A stretch of 64,000 nucleotides of DNA from Arthrobacter sp. zg-Y769 (GTDB lineage: Bacteria > Actinomycetota > Actinomycetes > Actinomycetales > Micrococcaceae): assembly GCF_020907405.1 (NCBI RefSeq), contig NZ_JAJJOE010000009.1, positions 124,001 to 188,000 of the forward strand, in the 5' to 3' direction. Under the pieces are notes generated by a model. The model did not search any database. It was not told where the DNA came from and was given only the letters and a program-made list of their open reading frames with translations. Below are positions 15,462-23,479 of this stretch, piece by piece. Every line of letters begins with the position of its first letter. The first letter of the stretch is position 1. The translations under genes and the position numbers were made by a program.

Positions 15462-16097
15462 TCAGTACCGTGCGTACAGTTCACCTACGTGCAGGGCGGC
15501 GTCCACGGTGTTGTCAGGTCCCGGCAGCGGGCAGGCCCAGGACTCGTTATAGGCGCAGGACGGGTTGTAGAGGAAGTTGAAATCGAGCACCAGGCTGTTC
15601 GGCAGATTGCCCGGTCCGAGGTTCGCACCCTTGATTGTGTCCAAGAGGTACCGACCGCCGCCGTAGCTGCCGCCGTCGACGCCGGAAGTGGCGTCCCGGA
15701 CGGGGATGAAGATCCCGCCGCCGTAGGAGTCGAGGTGCCAGACCGCCAGGCTGCCTACGCCGTCAGCGTGCACCGTACCGAGCCGGGTGAACGGAACCAC
15801 GCCGTCGGTCCCGGTGGCGACCTCCATGTTCTGGCCGGCTCCGGCGTCGTCGATTACTGCCTCGAACCGGAACGCCGGGTCATAGCGGGCCGTCCGCAGT
15901 CCGCGGAAGCGGCGGCGCACGTCTTCGGGAAGGGGCGACGCCGGGTGGGTGCCGAAGAGCCGGTCCCGCCCGGTGGCCCACAGTGCATGGGAGTGCGACG
16001 CCGAGAATCCCTCGGCGGATCGCCTGGCCTGCTCGTAGAGGGCGAACATATTACGACGCCAATCGGCGGTGGCAAGGGCTGTGACGGGAGATACCAT
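15462..16097 (-). CDS. DUF1684 domain-containing protein
   Basis: A 211-residue protein with the DUF1684 signature. The N-terminal part includes LPEDVRRRFRGLRTARYDPA. The core strand pattern includes SYGGGIFIPVRDATSG and the YGGGRYLLDTIKG region. The near-invariant C-terminal motif is DFNFLYNPSCAYNESWACPL, followed by NTVDAALHVGE. The function of DUF1684 is unknown. The start ATG at 16097 follows a TACGCT hexamer by six bases, so the mRNA is probably leaderless. It is divergent from the TauE/SafE gene with only 22 bp between start codons. Confidence 0.85.
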   Translation of the reverse strand: MVSPVTALATADWRRNMFALYEQARRSAEGFSASHSHALWATGRDRLFGTHPASPLPEDVRRRFRGLRTARYDPAFRFEAVIDDAGAGQNMEVATGTDGVVPFTRLGTVHADGVGSLAVWHLDSYGGGIFIPVRDATSGVDGGSYGGGRYLLDTIKGANLGPGNLPNSLVLDFNFLYNPSCAYNESWACPLPGPDNTVDAALHVGELYARY

Positions 16098-16103
16098 TTG
16101 TCC

Positions 16104-16113
16104 AGCGTAGTGT
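16104..16113. promoter_or_regulatory. Overlapping divergent -10 hexamers of two leaderless genes
   Basis: Minus-strand TACGCT (16104-16109) serves the DUF1684 gene and plus-strand TAGTGT (16108-16113) serves the TauE/SafE gene. They share two base pairs and each ends exactly 6 bases from its start codon. The -35 positions fall inside the opposite coding sequences and match the consensus poorly. Confidence 0.55.
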
Positions 16114-16119
16114 GTTCGA

Positions 16120-16866
16120 GTGACTACCGGACTCCTCATAGTGGTGCTCGTCGCCATCTTCATCGGTGCGATCGCCCAGCGGATTGCCGGCCTGGGCTTT
16201 GCGCTCCTGATTTCCCCGTTCCTCGTGATCATCCTCGGCTCCCACGGGGGAGTGCTGATGGTGAACATCTGCGGAATGGTTTCTTCGCTGCTGATTATGT
16301 TCCGCGTGTGGCGGGACGTGGACTGGTCCATGTACCGGTGGTTAGCCGTCCCGGCGGTCATTGCCAGCGTGCCGGCCTCGGCGGCAGCGGTCTACCTGCC
16401 CGCAGCACCGCTGGCCGTCACCGTGGGCGCCGTCGTCCTCGTGGCGCTGACCATCTCGCTGCTCCTGCAGCGGACTTCGATAGTGCTGACCGGCAACGTA
16501 TCCAAGGCAGTGGCAGGCTTCGCCTCCGGGATCACCAATGCCATGGCCGGTGTCGGCGGCCCGGCCGTTAGCGCGTACGCCTTGCTTTCCCGGTGGCCGC
16601 AGCGGCCGTTCGCCGCCACCCTGCAGCCGTTCTTCGTTACCATCGCCACCGTCACCCTGACCTCCAAGCTACTGCTGGACCCGGCACAAATGCCCCCGTT
16701 CCAAGCCTGGGCATGGGCCTTGATCGGGCTCATGATTGTGGGCGGGATCTTCGTCGGCGAGAAACTGCAGCGCTACATCCGCGATGACCAGGCGCGGTTT
16801 GCCGTCATCGTTATTGCGTTCATCGGCGCGGCCACGGCACTTGTGAAGGGCCTGATCGACCTCTGA
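16120..16866 (+). CDS. TauE/SafE-family membrane transporter
   Basis: A 248-residue membrane protein with about eight hydrophobic segments. It has the two-repeat architecture of TauE/SafE (DUF81) proteins, with the family-type signatures IGAIAQRIAGLGFALL in the first half and GFASGITNAMAGVGGPAVSAY in the second. Members export sulfite, sulfoacetate or related organic anions, but the substrate cannot be predicted. Translation starts at a GTG immediately behind a -10 hexamer (6-base spacer), consistent with a leaderless mRNA. It has no operon partner. Confidence 0.88.
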   Translation: MTTGLLIVVLVAIFIGAIAQRIAGLGFALLISPFLVIILGSHGGVLMVNICGMVSSLLIMFRVWRDVDWSMYRWLAVPAVIASVPASAAAVYLPAAPLAVTVGAVVLVALTISLLLQRTSIVLTGNVSKAVAGFASGITNAMAGVGGPAVSAYALLSRWPQRPFAATLQPFFVTIATVTLTSKLLLDPAQMPPFQAWAWALIGLMIVGGIFVGEKLQRYIRDDQARFAVIVIAFIGAATALVKGLIDL

Positions 16867-16942
16867 CGCCGGCGGCCGGAGTTACCCGACTCACGCCGGC
16901 GCTTCAACGGGCTGCGCGGGACCGGATGGCACGATAGAAGCG

Positions 16943-18235
16943 ATGAAAATTTTATTGCGGCCGAAGAAGCCGGGTCTGCCGCCCATGCCGCTCTGGCTGC
17001 AGGGGACCTTCGAACTGGGACAGGCCGCGTTGCTTTCCGCACTGCTGGTCCTCCTGCCGCTCGTGGGTGTGTGGTTTGCCAATGGGTTCACCGATCTGGA
17101 TTTCCCCTCCCTGGCGCGCCTCGGCGGCCAGGCGTGGCTGCTGATCCACGGCGTGCCGCTTTCGCTGGTTTTCCCCGCGGGTGAGCTGGGTGACGCCCCC
17201 GCCACCGGGCTGCTCTCCTTCTTCCCGCTGGGACTGACGCTGATTCCGTTTTTCCTCTCCTGGCGGGCCGGCCGACGGCTGGCCAGGGCCTCCTACACGG
17301 ACCAGCTCTGGCAGGCGCTGCTGGGCGCACTGGGAACATATGCGCTGATCGGCGCCGCGGCAGCGTACGTCTGCAGTACTGAAGGCGTGCGGATTTCGGT
17401 GGCAGCGGGTGCACTGGTGCCCGTGATCGCTGCCGGTGCGGGGCTCATTGTGGGCTCCCGCATAGAGGCCGGATCCTGGGTGCGGCTGATCGGCATGGAC
17501 CTGACGGACTGGATTGCCCGCACCAGCCAGCATTCACGCTGGGCCGGCTCCTATGTGTGGGCCGCCCTGCGCGCCGGCGCGCTGGGCACCCTCGCCGCGC
17601 TGGGTCTCTCCTCCGTGCTGCTGGTGGCGGCGCTGGCGATGAACTGGGCCGAGATGGCGTCCGTTTACGAACGGCTCGACGCCGGTGCGGTTGGCGGAGC
17701 GGTACTCACCGTGGTGGAACTGGGATTGATGCCCAACTTCGTGGTCTGGACGCTGGGCTGGGCCTCCGGCGCAGGATTCTCCCTGGGCACGGGCAGCATG
17801 ATCAGTCCGCTGGAAACCGTTGTTGGTCCGCTGCCCGCGCTGCCGGTGCTGGCCGCACTGCCGGTCGGCAACATGGAATACGGCTACATGGCGCTGCTGA
17901 TCCCGGTGATGGCCGGGGTCCTGGCCGGCTGGTGGTTCCTCCGGGAAGGGGAAAACCACTTTGACGAGTGGCTCTCCATCAAGATCCGTGCCCGCTGGTT
18001 CACTGCCCCCGTATCCACGCTTGTACTCGGTGTCATTGTGGGACTGGTGTCCGGGCTGCTGGCCGCGGGCGCTGCCTGGCTGGCCCTTGGCTCCCTCGGC
18101 ATTGGACGCTTTGTCGGCCTTGGACCGGACCCGTTGTGGCTCGGACTGTGGGTGGCCGCTGAAGTCGGGATCGGCGTCGTCATCGGTTATGCCGTCGGCC
18201 CGTGGCTCGAGCGTGAACCCAAGCTGGACGCCTAG
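16943..18235 (+). CDS. perM: DUF6350 integral membrane protein, PerM-like (Rv0955 family)
   Basis: A 430-residue protein with about nine to ten hydrophobic segments. It sits directly before purN and purH, as Rv0955 (PerM) does before Rv0956-Rv0957 in Mycobacterium tuberculosis. Typical stretches are WLLIHGVPLSLVFPAG near residue 70, FFPLGLTLIPFFLSWRAGRR, NFVVWTLGWASGAGFSLGTG and ALPVGNMEYGYMALLIPV. PerM stabilises the divisome protein FtsB in mycobacteria; whether that holds here is unknown. The gene ends with a 4-bp convergent overlap with the next minus-strand gene. Confidence 0.8.
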   Translation: MKILLRPKKPGLPPMPLWLQGTFELGQAALLSALLVLLPLVGVWFANGFTDLDFPSLARLGGQAWLLIHGVPLSLVFPAGELGDAPATGLLSFFPLGLTLIPFFLSWRAGRRLARASYTDQLWQALLGALGTYALIGAAAAYVCSTEGVRISVAAGALVPVIAAGAGLIVGSRIEAGSWVRLIGMDLTDWIARTSQHSRWAGSYVWAALRAGALGTLAALGLSSVLLVAALAMNWAEMASVYERLDAGAVGGAVLTVVELGLMPNFVVWTLGWASGAGFSLGTGSMISPLETVVGPLPALPVLAALPVGNMEYGYMALLIPVMAGVLAGWWFLREGENHFDEWLSIKIRARWFTAPVSTLVLGVIVGLVSGLLAAGAAWLALGSLGIGRFVGLGPDPLWLGLWVAAEVGIGVVIGYAVGPWLEREPKLDA

Positions 18236-18660
18236 CGGACCTGCTGGAAGGGCAGGTATTCCGCCTCGCAGGCTTCCACGCCGTCAAGGGTGAGGGCGGA
18301 GCGCATGCAGGATTCGTAGGTCATGGTTTCGTCCCAAAGCACGGCCATCCCGGCCAGTCCCACAGTGGTGAGGGCGGTGACGACCAGGCCCAGGGACACC
18401 AGCACCGGCAGCAGCGGACCCATCCGGCGCTTCGCCAGCTTGACGAGCGCGATGATGCCCACCACCAGGGCCCCGATCCCCAGCGCAAGCGGGATCAGCT
18501 TCCACGGCAGGACCATGCTGCTGCTCAGCATCGAGGCGATCATCAGGAGCCAGAACACGCGAACATACTGAATCGCGTTGCGCTTCTGCCCGTCCGTTGG
18601 TGCGGGGCGGCTGTCGGGTGCGGGCAGGGTGGAGGTCTGGTGCTGGGTGCCGTCATTCAT
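18232..18660 (-). CDS. Small predicted membrane protein, unknown function
   Basis: A 142-residue protein with a polar Ser/Pro/Thr-rich N-terminus of about 28 residues. Three hydrophobic segments follow (around VFWLLMIASMLS, LIPLALGIGALVVGIIALV and LLPVLVSLGLVVTALTTVG). The C-terminal tail contains two cysteines (YESCMRS, VEACEAEYLP). I do not recognise the family. Its ATG at 18660 follows TACGCT by seven bases (leaderless) and it is divergent from purN across a 40-bp gap. The location within perM-purN is specific to this lineage as far as I can judge. Confidence 0.7.
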   Translation of the reverse strand: MNDGTQHQTSTLPAPDSRPAPTDGQKRNAIQYVRVFWLLMIASMLSSSMVLPWKLIPLALGIGALVVGIIALVKLAKRRMGPLLPVLVSLGLVVTALTTVGLAGMAVLWDETMTYESCMRSALTLDGVEACEAEYLPFQQVR

Positions 18661-18667
18661 GGGATTA

Positions 18668-18694
18668 AGCGTAGGGGACGCTGCCGCCTATGGT
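18668..18694. promoter_or_regulatory. Divergent leaderless promoters: membrane protein (-) and purN (+)
   Basis: TACGCT on the minus strand (18668-18673) is 7 bases from the ATG at 18660. TATGGT on the plus strand (18689-18694) is 6 bases from the purN ATG at 18701. Neither gene has a ribosome binding site. Confidence 0.5.
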
Positions 18695-18700
18695 TGACGC

Positions 18701-19279
18701 ATGCGCATCGTAGTCCTCGTGTCCGGCACCGGATCCAACCTTCAGGCAGTGCTGGACGCCGTTCGTGACGGCACGCTCGACGTCGAGATTGCCGCCGTCG
18801 GCTCGGACCGGCCCGGAACCTTCGGGGTCCAGCGCGCCGCCGACGCCGGCTACCCGACCTTCGTGGTCCCCTTCCGGGACTACCCGGTGCGGGCGGACTG
18901 GAACCTGGCCCTCACGGAGAAGGTTGCCTCGTATGAGCCGGATCTGGTTCTGTCCTCCGGCTTCATGCGGATAGTGGACGAGCATTTCATCGACACCTTC
19001 GAGGGACGCTACCTCAACACGCACCCGGCCCTGCTGCCGTCCTTCCCCGGGGCGCACGGCGTCCGTGACGCACTTGCGTACGGTGTGAAGGTCACCGGCT
19101 GCACGGTTCACCTGGCCGACGCCGGCGTCGACACCGGGCCGATCCTGGCCCAGACCGCCGTTGAGGTGCTCGACGGCGACACGGAGGAAACCCTGCACGA
19201 ACGCATCAAGGTGCAGGAACGCCGGCTGCTGATTGAAACCCTGGACCGGATCAGCCGCGACGGCCTGCCCGAACTGTAG
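18701..19279 (+). CDS. purN: Phosphoribosylglycinamide formyltransferase
   Basis: A 192-residue formyltransferase for the third step of purine synthesis: GAR plus 10-formyl-THF gives FGAR. Visible are the phosphate-binding start IVVLVSGTGSNLQAVLD and the formyl-THF/active-site region RYLNTHPALLPSFPGAHGV with the conserved Asn-His pair. CTVHLADAGVDTGPILAQTA follows, with the catalytic Asp. Length matches the family. It is transcribed without a leader from TATGGT. The downstream neighbour converges (8-bp gap), so purN is not in an operon with purH here although the order perM-purN-purH is kept. Confidence 0.95.
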   Translation: MRIVVLVSGTGSNLQAVLDAVRDGTLDVEIAAVGSDRPGTFGVQRAADAGYPTFVVPFRDYPVRADWNLALTEKVASYEPDLVLSSGFMRIVDEHFIDTFEGRYLNTHPALLPSFPGAHGVRDALAYGVKVTGCTVHLADAGVDTGPILAQTAVEVLDGDTEETLHERIKVQERRLLIETLDRISRDGLPEL

Positions 19280-19286
19280 CCACCGG

Positions 19287-20639
19287 TTAGTCCAGCGCCG
19301 CGCCCTTGGTCTCGGGCGCGAACCGGGCCATCCACAGGACGGCCAGCAGGACCAGGACCCCGGCCAGGGCGAAGGACAGCGGCAACCCGAGGTAGGGCCA
19401 GAGCACCGACACGAAGATCAGCGGACCGAACCCGGCGCCGATCCGGGAAATGGTGGACGCCCAGCCGAAACCGCTGCCGCGCAGATTGGTGGGGTAAAGC
19501 TCCGAGACGTAGGCGTAGAGCACGGGGATGGCCACCTGCACCACGAACCCGTACACCAGCAGCAGGATCGTGGCCGCTAGGGGGACATCCACCACGAGGG
19601 CCACCACCACCAGGATGGCAGCCGACAGCGGACCGGTGATCGCCAGGATCCATTTCCGGCCGACTTTTTCCACCAGCAGCGCCGCCACGATCACTCCCAG
19701 CAGCCCGACGGCGGCCATCCCCGAGGTGGTCAGGAACGCGCGGTGTTCGGCGAACCCGGCATCCACGAGGATTTTCGGCATCCACTGCAGGGCCAGGTAA
19801 TAAACCAGCAGGATGGTCAGGAACAGGGACCAGGCGGCAATGGTGGTCTTGGCGCTGAACCGCCAGAGGTCCGTCAGCTGGGTGCCCATGGTGCGCAGGG
19901 ACAGCTTTTCGGGGGCCTGCGTTTCGGGCAGGTGCCACTCGGTCTGCGTCCCGCCGGTCCGCCGGACCAGGTCGTCGATGACCGCGGATGCTTCCAGTGT
20001 GCGGCCCTTACGGACCAGATAGAGCGGAGACTCCGGGACCGAGCGCCGTACCCAGAAGACCAGGAACGCGGGGATCACCATGATCAGCATGGTGTAGCGC
20101 CAATCCGCGAAGGTGGCCATGATGGCCGCCGAGGTGACACCGCACAGTGCCGCACCCACGGGCCACCAGCCGTCCATCCCGGTCAGCACTCGCCCGCGCT
20201 GTTTCTTGGGGGTGAACTCGCCCACCAGGGCATAGTCCACCGGAACGCAGCCGCCCAATCCGAAGCCGGCCATAAAGCGGAAGATGCAGAACCAGACAAT
20301 GTCGGGGGAGAAGGCGCCCAGCACCGTAAAGATCGAGAACACCAGCAGGGTGGCCGAAAAGGCCCGCTTCCGGCCGATCGCGTCAGCAATGGAACCCCAG
20401 ACAAAGGCACCAATCGCCATGCCGAGCAGGTTCGCCGTTCCAATCCAGGCCGCCTGTGCAGGCTCCAGCGCCCATTCCTTCGAGAGCAGCGGGATCAGGA
20501 CGCCGTTCAGCGTCACGTCCCAGGCATCGAACATGAATCCAAGGCCGCCGATGAGGAAGATTTTGCCCTGGACTTTCCAGCGCCAGGGCAGGTTCTGCAC
20601 CACCTGGTCTCCGGTGGGCAGCACATTAGTGACGGACAT
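19287..20639 (-). CDS. MFS transporter, SLC22/aromatic-acid:H+ symporter-like
   Basis: A 450-residue major facilitator with 12 predicted membrane segments. Landmarks are FLIGGLGFMFDAWDVTLNGV in the first segment, the loop 2-3 motif GSIADAIGRKRAF, RFMAGFGLGGCVPVDYALVG in the fourth, and a large central loop with RRSVPESPLYLVRKGR. The C-terminal half contains LYAYVSELYPTNLRGSGFGW. This is typical of the sugar-porter/SLC22-like group that imports small organic acids. The substrate is unknown. The purine-rich GAAAGG is about 11 bases upstream of the ATG, which makes the exact start slightly uncertain. The insertion point is between purN and purH. Confidence 0.8.
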   Translation of the reverse strand: MSVTNVLPTGDQVVQNLPWRWKVQGKIFLIGGLGFMFDAWDVTLNGVLIPLLSKEWALEPAQAAWIGTANLLGMAIGAFVWGSIADAIGRKRAFSATLLVFSIFTVLGAFSPDIVWFCIFRFMAGFGLGGCVPVDYALVGEFTPKKQRGRVLTGMDGWWPVGAALCGVTSAAIMATFADWRYTMLIMVIPAFLVFWVRRSVPESPLYLVRKGRTLEASAVIDDLVRRTGGTQTEWHLPETQAPEKLSLRTMGTQLTDLWRFSAKTTIAAWSLFLTILLVYYLALQWMPKILVDAGFAEHRAFLTTSGMAAVGLLGVIVAALLVEKVGRKWILAITGPLSAAILVVVALVVDVPLAATILLLVYGFVVQVAIPVLYAYVSELYPTNLRGSGFGWASTISRIGAGFGPLIFVSVLWPYLGLPLSFALAGVLVLLAVLWMARFAPETKGAALD

Positions 20640-20716
20640 GTGGTTCGTGGCCTTTCGGAGGGGAGGTGCGCGGGTTCGGGGAAACGATACCTGCTTGACG
20701 CCCTGACCTGTGGATA

Positions 20717-21475
20717 GTGCGCCAATCGCTTTTGGTGTCCGCGAGGATGGGGCCATGGCTGCCGCGCGGCCTGGAGCCAGGTCCGCTGCACTTGACCCGC
20801 CCGCTGCGCTACAGCCAGCCGCGGCGAAACGGCGTGGTAGGCCACAACGCCGCGCTGCAGCAGGCGGACGTGATTCGATCGAAGGGCTTACTGGTGACGT
20901 CGCCGGCTTTCACCTGGACTGACCTGGCTTCCGTCCTGTCACTGGATGACCTGGTCATTGCGGGTGATTCCCTTCTTCGGCGCCAGGACGCACCACAACG
21001 CGGCGGATGCTTTCCAATGCCGGATCCGTTGTGCCAGCTATCGGAAGTGAGGGAAATGGTTGCAAGGCGGACAGGCATTCGCGGAAGGTCCGCGGCTGTT
21101 GCTGCGCTGGACCTGCTGAGGGCGGGGGTGGATTCCGCTCCGGAGTCCCGCCTTCGGCTCCTCATCCACCATGCCGGACTGCCGGGGCCGGAAATAAATC
21201 AGTGGATTACCGGGTCGGACGGCAGGGCAATCTCCTGCCCGGACCTGCAGTACCGGCGGCTGCGAATTGCGCTGGAATACGAAGGGGAACACCACCTGCT
21301 GGATCCTGCACAGTGGCATCGGGACATCGAGCGGGACGAACGCCTTCGCCAATTGGGGTGGGTGGTGCTGCGGTTCACCAAACAGCACCTTCGGCCGGAA
21401 AACCGTGCGGGTACAGCTGAGAAGGTCCGGTTTGCCCTCTCGGCCCGCGGCTGGCAGCCCGGATGGCCGGCCTGA
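20717..21475 (+). CDS. DUF559-type endonuclease-like protein, N-terminally truncated (possible pseudogene)
   Basis: The frame encodes the C-terminal two-thirds of the AbiEi-antitoxin-like/DUF559 proteins common in actinobacteria. Homology starts abruptly at LPRGLEPGPLHLTRPLRYSQ and continues through VTSPAFTWTDLAS and DDLVIAGDSLLR. It ends with a very-short-patch-repair-like nuclease core: PESRLRLLIHHAGLP, IALEYEGEHH, RDIERDERLRQLGWVVLRF. The usual N-terminal winged helix of about 60-80 residues is missing. The sequence in front reads as poor protein, and possible starts (GTG 20717, ATG 20747) have no ribosome binding site. The nuclease residues are intact, so it is either a recent remnant or a shortened protein. 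Confidence 0.6.
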   Translation: MRQSLLVSARMGPWLPRGLEPGPLHLTRPLRYSQPRRNGVVGHNAALQQADVIRSKGLLVTSPAFTWTDLASVLSLDDLVIAGDSLLRRQDAPQRGGCFPMPDPLCQLSEVREMVARRTGIRGRSAAVAALDLLRAGVDSAPESRLRLLIHHAGLPGPEINQWITGSDGRAISCPDLQYRRLRIALEYEGEHHLLDPAQWHRDIERDERLRQLGWVVLRFTKQHLRPENRAGTAEKVRFALSARGWQPGWPA

Positions 21476-21491
21476 AAATCGATTCCGCAGA

Positions 21492-21566
21492 ATTTACCGA
21501 TTTCCGCCGGGAAAACAGTAAATCGTGCAGACTCGATCGGGAAACGGTAAATCGTGCAGACTCGAT
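21492..21566. repeat. Tandem 30/29-bp repeat with an inverted half-copy
   Basis: Two tandem units lie at 21508-21537 and 21538-21566. Each starts CGGGAAA and shares the 19-base core GTAAATCGTGCAGACTCGAT up to its end, with a single indel and one substitution between units. An inverted fragment, ATTTACCG with flanking AGAATTTACCGATTTC (21490-21505), faces them. The array sits directly after the truncated endonuclease and before the purH leader. It is not a hairpin with a T run, so it is not an obvious terminator. Confidence 0.65.
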
Positions 21567-21701
21567 CCGCCGAAGCGCACGGAAATGGCGCCCGCGGCAC
21601 GTTGTTACGAGCCGGCCCGGAGCGGGCGGGAGGCGAAGGCATAAACTTCTCGTGGGCCGCACGGCCTGCACGCCGATCATCGACCACTTGGAGTGTCAGC
21701 T

Positions 21702-23315
21702 GTGAGCAATCCCGTCCTCGACCGTGTTCCCATCCGCCGGGCCCTGATCTCGGTCTACAACAAAACCGGCCTGACGGAACTCGCGCAGGGCCTCGCCGCC
21801 GCCGGCGTCAGCATTGTCTCCACCGGCTCGACCGCCAAACAGATCGCCGCCGCCGGTATCGCCGTCACCGAGGTCTCCGAAGTCACCGGCTTCTCCGAAT
21901 GCCTGGACGGGCGCGTCAAGACGCTGCACCCGCGGATCCACGCCGGAATCCTCGCCGACCGCCGCCGGGAAGAACACGTGGCCCAGCTGGAGGAAATGGA
22001 GATTGAACCCTTCGACCTCGTGGTGGTGAACCTCTACCCCTTCGTCGAGACCGTCCGCTCCGGAGCCGGGCAGGATGACGTGGTGGAGCAGATCGACATC
22101 GGCGGCCCGTCCATGGTCCGCGCCGCCGCGAAGAACCACCCCTCGGTGGCAGTGGTGGTGGATCCCGGCAAGTACTCCGACGTGGTCACGGCGGCGGCCG
22201 AAGGCGGGTTCGGCCTCGCGGAACGGCGCCGGCTGGCGGCCGAGGCGTTCGCGCACACGGCCGCCTATGACACCGCCGTCGCCACCTGGACGGCCGAACA
22301 GTTCGGAGACGGAACCGAAGAGGGCACCAAATGGCCGGCCTACACCGGGCTGGCCCTGGAACGCGCAGAGGTGCTTCGTTACGGGGAAAACCCGCACCAG
22401 GACGCAGCGCTCTACGTGGACAGGAACGGCAGCCCCGGCGTCGCCCAGGCCGATCAGCTGCACGGTAAAGCCATGTCCTACAACAACTACGTGGACGCCG
22501 ACGCCGCCCTGCGCGCCGCCTTCGATTTCACGGAACCCGCCGTCGCCGTCGTCAAGCACGCCAATCCCTGCGGTATCGCCGTGGCCTCGCCCGGTGCTGC
22601 GGACCCCATCGCGGACGCACACGCCAAGGCCCATGCCTGCGATCCCGTCTCGGCCTTCGGCGGGGTCATTGCCGCCAACCGCACCGTCACCGCCGGCATG
22701 GCGCAGACGGTGAAGGACATCTTCACGGAAGTTGTGATCGCCCCCGACTTCGAACCGGAAGCCGTGGAGATCCTGTCGGCGAAAAAGAACATCCGCCTGC
22801 TGACGCTGCCGGACGGCTACGGACGCAGCGACACCGAATTCCGGCAGGTCTCCGGCGGCGTCCTGCTGCAGAAGGCAGACCGGCTGCAGGCCGAGGGCGA
22901 CGACCCTGCGAACTGGACCCTTGCGGCAGGCGAGGCCGCGGACGAGCAGACGCTGGCGGATCTGGCCTTCGCCTGGTCCGCCGTGCGGGCGGCCAAGTCC
23001 AACGCCATCCTGCTGGCCAGGGACGGCGCCTCCGTGGGCGTGGGGATGGGCCAGGTGAACCGGGTGGATTCCTGCCGGCTCGCCGTCGAACGCGCCAATA
23101 CCCTGGGCGGGGACGGCGAGGAACGTGCCCGCGGCGCGGTGGCCGCCTCCGATGCCTTCTTCCCCTTCGCGGACGGGCTGCAGATCCTGGTCGACGCCGG
23201 TGTCCGTGCGGTTGTGCAGCCCGGCGGATCCATCCGCGACAACGAAGTAATCGACGCCGCGTCCGCAGCGGGCGTAACGATGTACTTCACCGGGTCGCGC
23301 CACTTCTTCCACTAG
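21702..23315 (+). CDS. purH: Bifunctional AICAR formyltransferase/IMP cyclohydrolase
   Basis: A 537-residue enzyme for the last two steps of IMP synthesis. The N-terminal IMP cyclohydrolase (MGS-like) domain is about residues 1-195, with [23 protein letters not shown] and [13 protein letters not shown]. The AICAR transformylase domain contains [14 protein letters not shown], the catalytic [13 protein letters not shown] and, near the end, [15 protein letters not shown] and FTGSRHFFH. The GTG at 21702 is preferred because GGAG lies 8 bases upstream; GTG 21693 overlaps that site. It uses 10-formyl-THF made by FolD and GlyA, which are encoded later in the window. Confidence 0.96.
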   Translation: MSNPVLDRVPIRRALISVYNKTGLTELAQGLAAAGVSIVSTGSTAKQIAAAGIAVTEVSEVTGFSECLDGRVKTLHPRIHAGILADRRREEHVAQLEEMEIEPFDLVVVNLYPFVETVRSGAGQDDVVEQIDIGGPSMVRAAAKNHPSVAVVVDPGKYSDVVTAAAEGGFGLAERRRLAAEAFAHTAAYDTAVATWTAEQFGDGTEEGTKWPAYTGLALERAEVLRYGENPHQDAALYVDRNGSPGVAQADQLHGKAMSYNNYVDADAALRAAFDFTEPAVAVVKHANPCGIAVASPGAADPIADAHAKAHACDPVSAFGGVIAANRTVTAGMAQTVKDIFTEVVIAPDFEPEAVEILSAKKNIRLLTLPDGYGRSDTEFRQVSGGVLLQKADRLQAEGDDPANWTLAAGEAADEQTLADLAFAWSAVRAAKSNAILLARDGASVGVGMGQVNRVDSCRLAVERANTLGGDGEERARGAVAASDAFFPFADGLQILVDAGVRAVVQPGGSIRDNEVIDAASAAGVTMYFTGSRHFFH

Positions 23316-23332
23316 GAATGACCGGCCGGGCG

Positions 23333-23363
23333 GCAGGCGGTGCAGGTAGTGCACCGCCCCTGC
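23333..23363 (+). terminator. Hairpin terminator after purH
   Basis: GCAGG-CGGTGCA (23333-23344) pairs with TGCACCG-CCCCTGC (23350-23363) with a small bulge, followed by TGTTTAG. A plausible intrinsic terminator between purH and icd. Confidence 0.5.
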
Positions 23364-23479
23364 TGTTTAGGGCGCGGATAGTGGGCTGTGGCATAGTTGG
23401 ACACAAATAAAAGCCAAAAAGACGGGTTCCGTCATGCCACAAGACATGCTCCGGTCCCACCAACACACAAGGAGATCGT

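Noticed and set aside
21570-21701. Second ZTP riboswitch in the purH leader
   Set aside because: The leader has a GCCCG-GAG-CGGGC hairpin and a faintly similar GCCGCACGGCCTGC, but the invariant GACTGGCG core and a matching P1 are absent. A covariance-model search would be decisive.
21696-23354. A 552-codon minus-strand frame opposite purH
   Set aside because: Antisense shadow of purH with low-complexity, glycine-rich translation.
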